Shown piece by piece: positions 14,872 through 22,089 of a DNA stretch of 32,776 bases; within the stretch, counting starts at the first letter, position 1, and every line of letters begins with the position of its first letter. The position numbers were made by a program, and so were the translations under genes. The notes below the pieces were generated by a model, which worked only from the letters and a program-made list of their open reading frames with translations, did not search any database and was not told where the DNA came from. Location of the stretch: contig JAWOFN010000043.1 in the NCBI GenBank assembly GCA_046497505.1, positions 1-32,776 on the forward strand, read 5' to 3'. The stretch comes from JAWOFN01 sp046497505 [NCBI: bacterium]. GTDB lineage: Bacteria; Blakebacterota; Blakebacteria; Blakebacterales.

Positions 14872-15612
14872 TCAACCCGATCCGAGCATCTCCGCCAGGC
14901 GGGCGGCGTCCCGGGGGGCATGTCCCTGGTGGTCGTTGTTGAAGAACGCGAAGACCTCCACCCCCTCCTCCCGCCACGAACTGATGGCTCCGGCCCATCC
15001 CGCCAGATCCTGCTCCTCGTAGGCCCGGGCATACTCCCCCTCGGGACCGTGGAACCGGAGATAGGTGAAACCGGCGGTGAGCACCTTCGGGGCAGGTTCC
15101 CCGCTCTTATCGTGGATGCAGAGGGCCGCGCCGTGTTCCCCAAGCAGTTCGTAGGCCTCCTCGCACTGCCAGGAGGGGTCCCGGAACTCCAGCACGTGGC
15201 GCCCGCGGGAAGGGAGGACCTGCAGGAAGGAGGCCAGCCGCTCCCCGTCGAAGGACCAGTTCGGGGGTAGCTGGTAGAGGATGGGACCGAGATTCTCCTC
15301 CAGGGGAACCACCGCTCCCAGGAACTCGCCCAGCGGGTCCTTCGGGTCCTTCAGCTTCTTCATGTGGGTCAGATAGCGGCTCGCCTTCACCGCGAAGAGG
15401 AAGTCCCCGGGGACCTCTGACCGCCAGGTGCGGAGGGTTTCCTCCTCGGGGAGCTGGTAGAAGGTATTGTTCACCTCCGCGGCGGAGAAACGGCGGGCGT
15501 AGTATGCCAGCCACTCCGCGGGAGAGAGCTCCTGCGGGTAGAAGGGCCCGGCCCACTCCTCGTAGTGCCAGCCGGAGGTCCCGATCCGGACCCTGCCGTC
15601 CGACCCGCCCAA
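14872..15612 (-). CDS. DUF72 family protein (YecE-like, TIM-barrel)
   Basis: The DUF72 family has a TIM-barrel fold and no agreed biochemical function. The frame opens at 15696, but I choose the TTG at 15612 because GGAGG lies 8 nt upstream and the 246-aa product matches the usual family length. Family signatures include RIGTSGWHYEEW at the N-terminus, AEVNNTFYQLP, FAVKASRYLTH, GPILYQLPP and HVLEFRDPSW. The C-terminal segment has YLRFHGPEGEY followed by VFAFFNNDHQGHAPRDA. All expected conserved aromatic and charged motifs are present, so the protein looks intact. It lies divergent from the Mth938-like gene, and a promoter-like pair lies in the shared upstream region. Confidence 0.92.
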   Translation of the reverse strand: MGGSDGRVRIGTSGWHYEEWAGPFYPQELSPAEWLAYYARRFSAAEVNNTFYQLPEEETLRTWRSEVPGDFLFAVKASRYLTHMKKLKDPKDPLGEFLGAVVPLEENLGPILYQLPPNWSFDGERLASFLQVLPSRGRHVLEFRDPSWQCEEAYELLGEHGAALCIHDKSGEPAPKVLTAGFTYLRFHGPEGEYARAYEEQDLAGWAGAISSWREEGVEVFAFFNNDHQGHAPRDAARLAEMLGSG

Positions 15613-15639
15613 ACCATCCACCTCCAGGGATATGCCGAG

Positions 15640-15668
15640 ATTGCAGTTGATGGGGAGGGGTGCGGCAA
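15640..15668 (-). promoter_or_regulatory. putative promoter of the DUF72 gene
   Basis: On the minus strand TTGCCG (15668-15663), 17 bp and TGCAAT (15645-15640) give a plausible sigma-70-like promoter with a start near 15633, about 21 nt before the TTG at 15612. The divergent gene at 15779 has a TATAGA at 15680-15685 but no convincing -35. Confidence 0.35.
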
Positions 15669-15778
15669 CGCACGCTGCATATAGAGACACGCACACCTCC
15701 TATCACCCACCATGCCCTGTCGGATGCCGGCGGACCAGGAGAAACGCGCCTCCGGCAGACCCATCAGGAGGGATCCCC

Positions 15779-16153
15779 GTGGAAGGACCCGTATCTCCCC
15801 GCATCGAAGAGATCTCCTGGGGCAGCATCGAGGTCGAAGGTGCGTCGAAGAGCTTCAAGGACGCGAAACTCTATCCCGGCGGAGCCCGGGAATGGGACTG
15901 GTCAGAGACCGGCACCGACCACACCCCGGGTATCCAGCCCGCCGATGTGGAGGAACTGCTGGAAGAAGGCGCCGAGGCGGTGGTCCTCTCCCAGGGGATG
16001 AACCGCCGGCTGAAGGTCGAGCCGGAGACCCTCCGGATGCTGGAGGAGAAGGGCATCGAGGTCCACGTCCTGGCAACCGAAGAGGCGGTGGAACGCTACA
16101 ACGCCCTCCGGGAGGAGATACCGGTGGGCGGTCTCTTCCACTCCACCTGTTAG
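15779..16153 (+). CDS. Mth938-like domain protein
   Basis: This small cytoplasmic protein belongs to the Mth938/AAMDC-like fold family, whose function is not established. The GTG at 15779 is chosen because AGGAGGG (15766-15772) lies 6 nt upstream, giving 124 aa; the earlier in-frame start codons lack such a site. Typical features are EISWGSIEVEG near the start, KLYPGGAREWDWSETGT, GIQPADVEELLEEGAEAVVLSQGM and GIEVHVLATEEAVERYNAL at the end. The length fits the stand-alone family. It precedes the decayed hydrolase and nrdJ on the same strand and may start a common transcript. Confidence 0.88.
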   Translation: MEGPVSPRIEEISWGSIEVEGASKSFKDAKLYPGGAREWDWSETGTDHTPGIQPADVEELLEEGAEAVVLSQGMNRRLKVEPETLRMLEEKGIEVHVLATEEAVERYNALREEIPVGGLFHSTC

Positions 16154-16198
16154 CTTCTCCCTTTTCTTGGAGGAGACCTGCATCCACCCCCTTGCGAG

Positions 16199-16660
16199 GT
16201 GAACGCCGTGTCCCGAGAAGAGAACGAAACGGCCGGAGCCTGGGAGGAGGGTCCTCGTGGTGTCCCACGGCGACGAACTCCCCGGCCTCATGGAGGTACC
16301 CGAAGCTGCCGGAGGGATCGGGGACTCGGTCTCTTCGGGTCGAGTACCGGGGCCGCGGCCGCGCTCAGAGCCGCCGCCCAGGTGCCCCGGCGGGTGGGAG
16401 CGGTGGTCTCCCGGGGAGGGCGGCCCGACCTGGCGGAGGAGGCCCTCCCCGAGGTGGCCTCCCCCACCCTCCTCATCGTCGGGGGGAAGGACACCCGGGT
16501 CATCGAGATGAACAGGGAGGCCCGTTCGCAGATGAACGCGGAGACGGAGCTGGAGATCGTGGAAGGTGCCGGTCACCTCTTCGAGGAGGAGGGGAAGCTG
16601 GACGAGGTGGCGGACCTGGCCGCAGACTGGTTCCGGGAACACCTCGCCCCTGTGGAGTGA
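16199..16660 (+). pseudogene. decayed alpha/beta hydrolase (dienelactone-hydrolase-like), internal deletion
   Basis: The last about 113 codons (from GLGLFGSSTGAA near 16320) read as the C-terminal half of a dienelactone-hydrolase-like protein. They include the nucleophile motif GSSTG, VGAVVSRGGRPDL, LLIVGGKD with the family Asp, and GAGHLFEE with the family His. The N-terminal half is missing. In its place the same frame reads as Arg/Pro-rich nonsense. A short N-terminal-like piece (RRVLVVSHGDELPGLMEVPEA, about 16241-16310) lies in another frame. Intact family members are about 200-220 aa with the core strands ahead of GxSxG. I read this as a deletion of about 300 bp plus a frameshift, so the fold cannot form normally. 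Such hydrolases are often fused or adjacent to a phosphoribosyltransferase like the one at 18410-19048. Confidence 0.65.
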
Positions 16661-16672
16661 GGAGATGCGGGG

Positions 16673-18403
16673 ATGGAAGAGCTGACCTCGAACGCGCGTC
16701 GGGTCCTGCAGGCCCGCTATCTCCGTCGGGACGGGGAGGGCGAGGCGGACGAGCGCCCCGAGGACATGTTCCGCCGCGTGGCCCGGGGGGTGGCCCACGC
16801 CGAAACCCTGCTCCACGGCCCGGAGGAGGCGGCGGTGTGGGAGGAGCGCTTCTTCGACCTGCTCGCCGGCCTGGAGTTCCTGCCCAACAGCCCTACCCTC
16901 ATGAACGCGGGTACCCACCTGGGACAGCTCAGCGGCTGCTTCGTGCTGGCGGTACCCGACAGCATGGAGGGCATCTTCGATGCCCTGAAGCAGATGGCCC
17001 TCATCCAGCAGTCGGGAGGCGGGACCGGTTTCGCCTTCTCCCGGCTCCGTCCCCGGGGGGCCCTCATCAGCTCCACCGGGGGGGAGAGCTCCGGACCGGT
17101 CTCCTTCATGGAGATCTTCAACTGCGCCACCGAGCATATCAAGCAGGGCGGACGGCGCCGGGGAGCCAACATGGGGGTGCTCCGGGTGGACCATCCCGAC
17201 ATCGAGGACTTCGTCTCAGCCAAGGAAGACCCCTCCCGCCTTCGCAACTTCAACCTCTCGGTGGCCGCGACCGACGCCTTCATGGAGGCGGCGGCCGCCG
17301 GGGCCTCCTACGCACTGGTCGATCCCCGCACCGGGGAGCAGGTCGGTGAGCGCGACGCCGCTGAGATCATGGGGCGGATCGCCGCGGCGGCCTGGTCCTC
17401 CGGTGACCCCGGGATGTTCTTCCTGGACCGAGCCAACCGCTCACACCCCCTGGAGCACCTGGGGGAGATCGAGGCCACCAACCCCTGCGGTGAGATCCCC
17501 CTCCTCCCCTACGAGTCGTGTAACCTGGGTTCCATCAACCTCTCCCGGATGACGGTCCGGGAGGGAGAGCGGACCGTCATCGACCGCCGGCGACTGGAAG
17601 AGGTCACCCGGGACGCGGTGCGCTTCCTCGACGACGTCATCGAGGTGAACCGCTACCCGCTGGAACCCACCGGGGAGATCACACGGGCCAACCGAAAGAT
17701 CGGGTTGGGCGTGATGGGATTCGCCGACCTGCTCGTGGGACTGGAGGTGCCCTATGCCTCCCAGAAGGCGGTGAAGGTGGCAGAAGAGGTCATGGAACGG
17801 ATCGCGGCCGTATCACGGGAGGCCTCCGTGGAACTGGCGGAGAGGAGGGGGGTGTTCCCGAACTGGAAGGGGAGCGAGTTCGAGCGCAGGGACATCCGGG
17901 TCCGGAACGCCACCCGGAACGCCGTCGCGCCCACCGGCACCATCAGCATCATCGCCGGGACCAGCCCCAGCATCGAGCCCTTCTACTCTCTGGCCTACCG
18001 CCGTCAGAACGTACTCTCGGGACAGACGCTGAGGACCGTCAACCCCCTGCTGCAGCAGTGGGTGGAGGAGCACGGGCTGGATCTGGAACGGGTCATGCGG
18101 CAGGTGAAGGCGGAAGGCAGCCTGGAGGGGATGGAGGACCTCCCCGGCGAGATGAAGGAGCTCTTCCGCACCGCCGCCGAGATCGACCCCGACCGTCATC
18201 TGGCCATCCAGGCGGCCTTCCAGCGGCACACCGACAACGCGGTCTCCAAGACCATAAACCTCCCCGCCGACTTCGAGGCGGAGGGTATCGCCCGTCTCTA
18301 CGGGAAGGCGTGGGAACTGGGGCTGAAAGGCGTAACGGTCTTCCGCACCTGCAGCAAGGGCGGCCAGGTCATGGAGGCCGGGATGGAGGAGCAGGGGCGC
18401 TGA
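16673..18403 (+). CDS. nrdJ: adenosylcobalamin-dependent (class II) ribonucleotide reductase
   Basis: This enzyme reduces ribonucleotides to deoxyribonucleotides using a B12-generated thiyl radical. ATG 16673 is preceded by GGAG 8 nt upstream. The 576-aa product has FLPNSPTLMNAG (substrate site), the redox pair Cys89 in LSGCFVL and Cys283 in YESCNLGS, and the radical site NPCGE with Asn270, Cys272 and Glu274. The late barrel motif APTGTISIIAGTSPSIEP is also present. There is no ATP-cone at the N-terminus. It ends at VFRTCSKGGQVMEAGMEEQG, directly after the barrel: the Cys-rich tail that normally re-reduces the active site is absent, and the stop lies only 6 bp from the convergent phosphoribosyltransferase stop. 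I see no NrdR-box-like palindrome upstream. Confidence 0.95.
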   Translation: MEELTSNARRVLQARYLRRDGEGEADERPEDMFRRVARGVAHAETLLHGPEEAAVWEERFFDLLAGLEFLPNSPTLMNAGTHLGQLSGCFVLAVPDSMEGIFDALKQMALIQQSGGGTGFAFSRLRPRGALISSTGGESSGPVSFMEIFNCATEHIKQGGRRRGANMGVLRVDHPDIEDFVSAKEDPSRLRNFNLSVAATDAFMEAAAAGASYALVDPRTGEQVGERDAAEIMGRIAAAAWSSGDPGMFFLDRANRSHPLEHLGEIEATNPCGEIPLLPYESCNLGSINLSRMTVREGERTVIDRRRLEEVTRDAVRFLDDVIEVNRYPLEPTGEITRANRKIGLGVMGFADLLVGLEVPYASQKAVKVAEEVMERIAAVSREASVELAERRGVFPNWKGSEFERRDIRVRNATRNAVAPTGTISIIAGTSPSIEPFYSLAYRRQNVLSGQTLRTVNPLLQQWVEEHGLDLERVMRQVKAEGSLEGMEDLPGEMKELFRTAAEIDPDRHLAIQAAFQRHTDNAVSKTINLPADFEAEGIARLYGKAWELGLKGVTVFRTCSKGGQVMEAGMEEQGR

Positions 18404-18409
18404 TCCTGT

Positions 18410-19048
18410 TCAGGGCCCGGCGGCCCTCTCCATGGACTCCCGCACCTCCTCGTCGGTGGTCTGGGAGAAATCCTGATAGAACTGCCCGATCCCGCCGAAC
18501 ATCCTCGGGGTCTCGGGGCACACTACCTCGTCCGCCAGGGAGCGCAGTTCCTCCACCGTCTCCGGCGGCCCGACCGGCACGGCGGCCACGATCTTCTTCG
18601 GGTCCGATGCCCGGACCCCCTCCAGGGCCGCTTTCATGCTGGCCCCGGTGGCCAGCCCGTCATCCACCACCAGCGCGGTCCGCCCTTCCAGGTCGAGTTC
18701 CTCCCGCTCCCCGCGGTAGGCCTCTTCCCTGCGGCGAAGCTCCTCCCGCTCCTTCTCCAGCACACGTTCCCGGGCATCCTCTTCCACGTCCCGCGCGATC
18801 TCCTCGTTCAGGACCTGGACACCGCCGGAAGCGATGGCCCCCATGGCCAGTTCCTCGCGGCCCGGCACACCCAGTTTCCGGACCAGGAACACGTCCAGGG
18901 GCGCGCCGAGCGCCTCGGCCACCTCGCAGGCCACCGGGACTCCTCCCCGGGGGAGCCCCAGCACGATGAGGTCCTCCTCTCCCCTGAACCGCTCCAGTCC
19001 CTCCGCCAGTCGGCGGCCGGCCTCTTTCCGATTCCTGTAGATCGACAT
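18410..19048 (-). CDS. phosphoribosyltransferase family protein
   Basis: This protein belongs to the type I PRTase fold; the base or acceptor it uses is unknown. ATG 19048 has GGAGG 8 nt upstream and is preferred to the ATG at 19069; the product has 212 aa. Features are VLGLPRGGVPVACEVAEAL near the N-terminus, VRKLGVPGREELAMGAIA, a long charged helix (EEDARERVLEKEREELRRREEA, split about 105-130) and the PRPP loop ALVVDDGLATGASM. The C-terminus has GGIGQFYQDFSQTTDEEV, a conserved family ending. In many genomes this protein is fused or adjacent to a dienelactone-hydrolase-like domain; here a decayed copy of that domain lies 1.75 kb away on the other strand. It is transcribed after pyruvate kinase, 67 bp apart. 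Confidence 0.9.
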   Translation of the reverse strand: MSIYRNRKEAGRRLAEGLERFRGEEDLIVLGLPRGGVPVACEVAEALGAPLDVFLVRKLGVPGREELAMGAIASGGVQVLNEEIARDVEEDARERVLEKEREELRRREEAYRGEREELDLEGRTALVVDDGLATGASMKAALEGVRASDPKKIVAAVPVGPPETVEELRSLADEVVCPETPRMFGGIGQFYQDFSQTTDEEVRESMERAAGP

Positions 19049-19115
19049 GCGCATCACCTCCATGGACAAGATGGCCGGAGCGGCGGTGTCCGACGAAGGG
19101 GAATCCCGGCAGCAC

Positions 19116-20531
19116 TCAGCCGCATCGGCATACCCGGATCAGGTTCGTGCCTCCCGGGGTACCCATGGGCACCCCGGCCGTGATGACCACCAGGTCCTCC
19201 TCCCCCACCAGCCCCGTCTTCAGGGCCTCGGCAGCGGCGAACCCTGCCACCTCCTCCCGTCCCGGCTCATCTTCGGCCAGCACGGGTCTGACCCCCCAGA
19301 CCAGGGCGAGTCTTCGGAAGGTCTCCAGGCTGGGGGTGATACCCACGATGGGACGCTCCGGCCGGTACTTGGCTACCAGGCGGGCGGTCGCACCCGAGGA
19401 GGTGAGCACCACGACCGCGCGGGCGCCCACGTCTCCGGTCAGGGTACAGGAGGCGTGGGCCACGGCCTCCGGCACCGAGAGTCCGACATACTCCCCGGTG
19501 CGCTGTTCCCAGAGGCCGTAGGGGAGCTCCTGTTCGGTGTCCAGGGCGATGCGATCCATCATCCGGACCGAGTCCACGGGGTAGGTACCCACGGCCGTCT
19601 CCTCGCTGAGCATGACCGCGTCGGTCCCGTCCAGTATGGCGTTGGCGACGTCGGTCACCTCCGCCCGGGTGGGGCGCGGGTTCTCGGTCATGGAGCGCAG
19701 CATCTGGGTGGCCACGATCACCGGCTTGCCCGCCCGGTGTGCCATGCGGATGAGCCTCTTCTGTACCAGCGGCACCTTCTCCAGGGGCGTCTCCACCCCC
19801 AGGTCCCCCCGGGCCACCATGAGGGCGTCCACCGCCGCCAGGATCGCCCCGATGTTCTCCAGGGCTTCGTGCTTCTCGATCTTGGCCACGATGGGGACCT
19901 CCCGCCCCAGCTCCTTCATCAGCTCGCGGGCCTGATGGATGTCCGCCTCCGCCCGGACGAAGGAGAGGGCCACGAAGTCGACTCCCGCCCGGAGTCCGAA
20001 GGCCAGGTCCTCCCGGTCCTTGTCGGTGAGGCTGGGGCGGCCCAGGGAGCGGTTGGGGAGGTGGATCCCCTTGTGGCCGGAGAGGCTCCCCCCGACCACC
20101 ACCCGGGTCACCACGTCCTCCTCGGTGGTCTCCTCCACGCTCAGCTCCAGGTTGCCGTCCGCCAGCAGGATGCGGTCCCCGGCCCGCATCTCCCGCGGGA
20201 GGTCCGGCAGGTCGATGCGGACCTCCGAGGAACTGCCGGCCACCTCCCGCAGCGTGAGGACGAACCGGCTCCCCGGCTCCAGGTCCACCGGTCCCCCTTC
20301 GATGGCCCCCACCCGGAGCTTCGGCCCCCCCAGGTCCTGCAGGACCGCCACCGGCCGCCCCTCCTCAGCAGCCGCCCCCCGGATCCTCTCCAGGGTCCGG
20401 CCGTGCTCTTCCCGGGTGCCGTGGGAGAAATTCAGTCGGGCCACATCCATCCCCGCCCCCACCAGACCGTCGAGGACCTCGCGGGAACTGCTGGCCGGAC
20501 CGATGGTGCAGACGATCTTCGTCCTTCTCAT
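19116..20531 (-). CDS. pyk: pyruvate kinase
   Basis: This is the last ATP-forming step of glycolysis, phosphoenolpyruvate plus ADP to pyruvate. ATG 20531 follows GGGAGG by 4 nt and begins MRRTKIVCTIGPAS, the standard family start; the product has 471 aa. Visible motifs are MDVARLNFSHGTREEH, DLGGPKLRVG, the KIEKHEAL active-site lysine segment, MVARGDLGVE and the VATQMLRSM/DGTDAVMLSEETAVG pair that forms the phosphoenolpyruvate and cation site. The C-terminal allosteric domain is present up to VITAGVPMGTPGGTNLIRV. The upstream 90 bp separate it from a decayed ABC-transporter remnant on the other strand; I see no strong promoter there. Confidence 0.96.
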   Translation of the reverse strand: MRRTKIVCTIGPASSSREVLDGLVGAGMDVARLNFSHGTREEHGRTLERIRGAAAEEGRPVAVLQDLGGPKLRVGAIEGGPVDLEPGSRFVLTLREVAGSSSEVRIDLPDLPREMRAGDRILLADGNLELSVEETTEEDVVTRVVVGGSLSGHKGIHLPNRSLGRPSLTDKDREDLAFGLRAGVDFVALSFVRAEADIHQARELMKELGREVPIVAKIEKHEALENIGAILAAVDALMVARGDLGVETPLEKVPLVQKRLIRMAHRAGKPVIVATQMLRSMTENPRPTRAEVTDVANAILDGTDAVMLSEETAVGTYPVDSVRMMDRIALDTEQELPYGLWEQRTGEYVGLSVPEAVAHASCTLTGDVGARAVVVLTSSGATARLVAKYRPERPIVGITPSLETFRRLALVWGVRPVLAEDEPGREEVAGFAAAEALKTGLVGEEDLVVITAGVPMGTPGGTNLIRVCRCG

Positions 20532-20621
20532 AGGCCTCCCCTCTCGGGGTTGGGGTGGGAGGGACTCTTCCACTACCCTCCAGGATGCACTCACTCTCGG
20601 GGGAAGGAAAGGTCCGCACGG

Positions 20622-21125
20622 CATGTCGGTGGAGGAGAGGGACCCGCAGGAAGTCCTCACAGCAGAGGGAGTCCTCTGCCGCTACGGGGAGGTGGCCGTC
20701 CTGAAGAGGGGCCGGATCGTGCAGGACGCCCCCGTCTGGGATCCACGGGGATCATTTTCGGAGCACTGCGGGAGGAGACCGCCCGGGAATACGACCTTGC
20801 CACCCTCAGCGACCTGGCAGGGGCCGGCCCCCACCTCATCGCCGGGTTCTCCCCCGACTTCATCGGACGGCGGGACGGACTCCCGGGCCTCAGATCCGTC
20901 TACGACATGGAGTTCGGCCGGACGCGCTCCCTCATGCAGGCCCTGAAGTACGAGGCCCTCTCCGGGGGGGGAGGTGGACGTCATCGACGGCTACTCCACC
21001 GACGGACGGCTGGGTCGGACCGACCTCCGGGTGCTGGAGGACGACCGGGGCTTCTTCCCTCCCTACGAGGCCGCCCCCCTGGTGGGCCCGCGCCCGTGGA
21101 GCGAACGCCCCGGGGGATCGGGTAG
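20622..21125 (+). pseudogene. relic of an osmoprotectant (glycine betaine-type) ABC transporter
   Basis: Three pieces in different frames lie end to end. Piece 1 (20622 to about 20745) reads RDPQEVL then GEVAVLKRGRIVQDAPV, like the C-terminal part of an Opu-type ATPase (THDPQEAL ... AVLKxGRIVQ). Piece 2 (about 20747-20970) reads LREETAREYDLATLSDLAG then AGFSPDFIGRRDGLPGLRSV and [11 protein letters not shown], like the middle of an OpuAC/ProX-type binding protein. Piece 3 (about 20972-21100) reads [20 protein letters not shown] then [17 protein letters not shown], its next section in the +1 frame. The shift between pieces 2 and 3 falls in a run of eight G (20964-20971). The permease part and the ends are gone, so this is a non-functional remnant. 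Confidence 0.75.
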
Positions 21126-21131
21126 GCCGGC

Positions 21132-21632
21132 TCAGTGCTCCTCGCCGCCCCCCTGGGCGACGCTGCGGCTGCGTTCGATGGACTGCAGTGCCAGGAACTG
21201 CTCGCCGAACTTGTCCAGGTGGTCGAGCTGGGTCTCGAAGGCGTCGGCGTGACCCTCCTCGTCCATCACCAGGTGCTCGAAGATCTGACGGGAGGCGGCG
21301 TCGGCGTTCTCAGCACAGACGTTGGCGTACTGGTTGTAGTCCTTCACCGCCCCCTGCTCCATCTGCAAGGCCTTCTCCAGGATCCCCTTGACGTCGTGGA
21401 TCTCGGCCACCTCGTGGGAGGGCTTCATGATGACCTTCCCGCCCAGGAAGAGGATCCGCTCGGCGAAGTCCTCCACGTGCAGCATCTCGGAGATGGCGAT
21501 CCGCTTGAACATGTCGGCCAGCAGATCGTAGCCCTGGTCGTCGCAGTGGAAGTGGAAGTACATGTACTGGTGTACCGCCCACAGTTCGTCGGCGACACCC
21601 TTGTTCAGCAGCTCGATGCTCTTCTCGTGCAT
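21132..21632 (-). CDS. bfr: bacterioferritin / ferritin-like iron-storage protein
   Basis: This forms a four-helix-bundle protein that oxidises and stores iron. The 166-aa product has ferroxidase ligands in the expected places: Glu16 ([10 protein letters not shown]), Glu49 and His52 ([18 protein letters not shown]), Glu92 (MEQGAV), and Glu125/Glu126 with His128 ([13 protein letters not shown]). Met50 occupies the position of the haem-binding Met of bacterioferritins, so haem binding is possible. A ribosome-binding site, AGGAGAGGGG, precedes ATG 21632. The gene has its own promoter-like pair about 55 nt upstream. It is followed by the decayed ABC-transporter remnant on the other strand, so it is probably monocistronic. 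The Gly/Glu tail is short and normal. Confidence 0.93.
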   Translation of the reverse strand: MHEKSIELLNKGVADELWAVHQYMYFHFHCDDQGYDLLADMFKRIAISEMLHVEDFAERILFLGGKVIMKPSHEVAEIHDVKGILEKALQMEQGAVKDYNQYANVCAENADAASRQIFEHLVMDEEGHADAFETQLDHLDKFGEQFLALQSIERSRSVAQGGGEEH

Positions 21633-21693
21633 CCGTCCCCTCTCCTGAGCTGGGATTCCGTTGGTTCCTCTGTTTCAGACCTGCTCATCCGGT

Positions 21694-21721
21694 AATCTAC
21701 GCCCTCTGCCGCTCTCCGCAA
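21694..21721 (-). promoter_or_regulatory. putative promoter of the bacterioferritin gene
   Basis: On the minus strand TTGCGG (21721-21716), 16 bp and TAGATT (21699-21694) suit a sigma-70-like promoter with a start near 21687, giving a leader of about 55 nt. I see no clear Fur-type palindrome around it. Confidence 0.42.
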
Positions 21722-21730
21722 GGCGGTAAG

Positions 21731-21900
21731 GAGGCCCTCACGTCTGGGTGGCGGCCGTCTCCCAGGTAGTGGTCCGGGTGGGGCAGTCCCCCCTGCTGTT
21801 CCTCTTCTAGGCCGGAGGATATGCCGCGGGGAACATCGCGGGCATCCTCCTGGAACGGAAACTCTCCACCGGTGTCTTCGCCCTGCGTATCATCTCTTCC
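21731..21900 (+). pseudogene. relic of a DUF5698/UPF0316-type membrane protein
   Basis: The frame from about 21739 reads HVWVAAVSQVVVRVGQSPLL, then a TAG stop at 21808-21810, then AGGYAAGNIAGILLERKL and STGVFALRIIS. Intact DUF5698/UPF0316 proteins carry a closely similar core (IWxxAVSQVV ... YAGGFAAGNxxGxxxEExLAxG ... RxI), with an aromatic residue, usually Tyr, where the stop stands. GAG GCC CTC at 21731-21739, matching the preceding FE-x-L-I-W of the family, lies in another frame, so a short indel is also likely. The remaining N- and C-terminal parts are not visible. I recognise the family by memory of its motif, so the call is moderate. It occupies much of the otherwise gene-free 21633-22089 interval. 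Confidence 0.6.
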
Positions 21901-21929
21901 GGCAGAAGTTCCGAGATTATGGAGAGCGG

Positions 21930-21983
21930 TAGCCAAGAAGAAATATGTCATATAGCTTATTGGGGACGCACCGATGTCGGTGC
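21930..21983 (+). promoter_or_regulatory. putative promoter with operator-like palindrome, upstream of the outer-membrane protein gene
   Basis: TAGCCA (21930-21935), 17 bp and TAGCTT (21953-21958) lie in an unusually AT-rich patch and could form a promoter starting near 21965. Immediately after it GCACCGA (21968-21974) and TCGGTGC (21977-21983) form a perfect inverted repeat separated by two bases, a shape typical of a repressor site at the transcription start. As RNA it could form a 6-bp hairpin with a 4-nt loop. The leader to ATG 22090 would be about 125 nt; I see no known riboswitch in it. Confidence 0.35.
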
Positions 21984-22089
21984 ACCTGCTTTCTTACAGG
22001 AATTGCGGCGGTGCCGGGACATGTGCAGGCCGGGCCCAGCTGCCAAGGACCTTAGAAACCACTGCACGCTACGACTTCGGGAGGCCCTG

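Noticed and set aside
15670-15690. TATAGA as a promoter of the Mth938-like gene
   Set aside because: No acceptable -35 at 16-18 bp; the shared upstream region gives better support to the DUF72 promoter.
16600-16672. NrdR box before nrdJ
   Set aside because: The NrdR consensus is an AT-containing palindrome; nothing like it is present in the pseudogene/nrdJ junction.
20964-20971. Programmed frameshift at the G8 run
   Set aside because: The sequences on both sides are already truncated pieces of a lost transporter, so decay or a sequencing error is simpler than programmed shifting.
21633-22089. tRNA or riboswitch in the largest gene-poor interval
   Set aside because: No cloverleaf or known riboswitch core; the interval is explained by the bfr promoter, a pseudogene relic and a promoter-palindrome.
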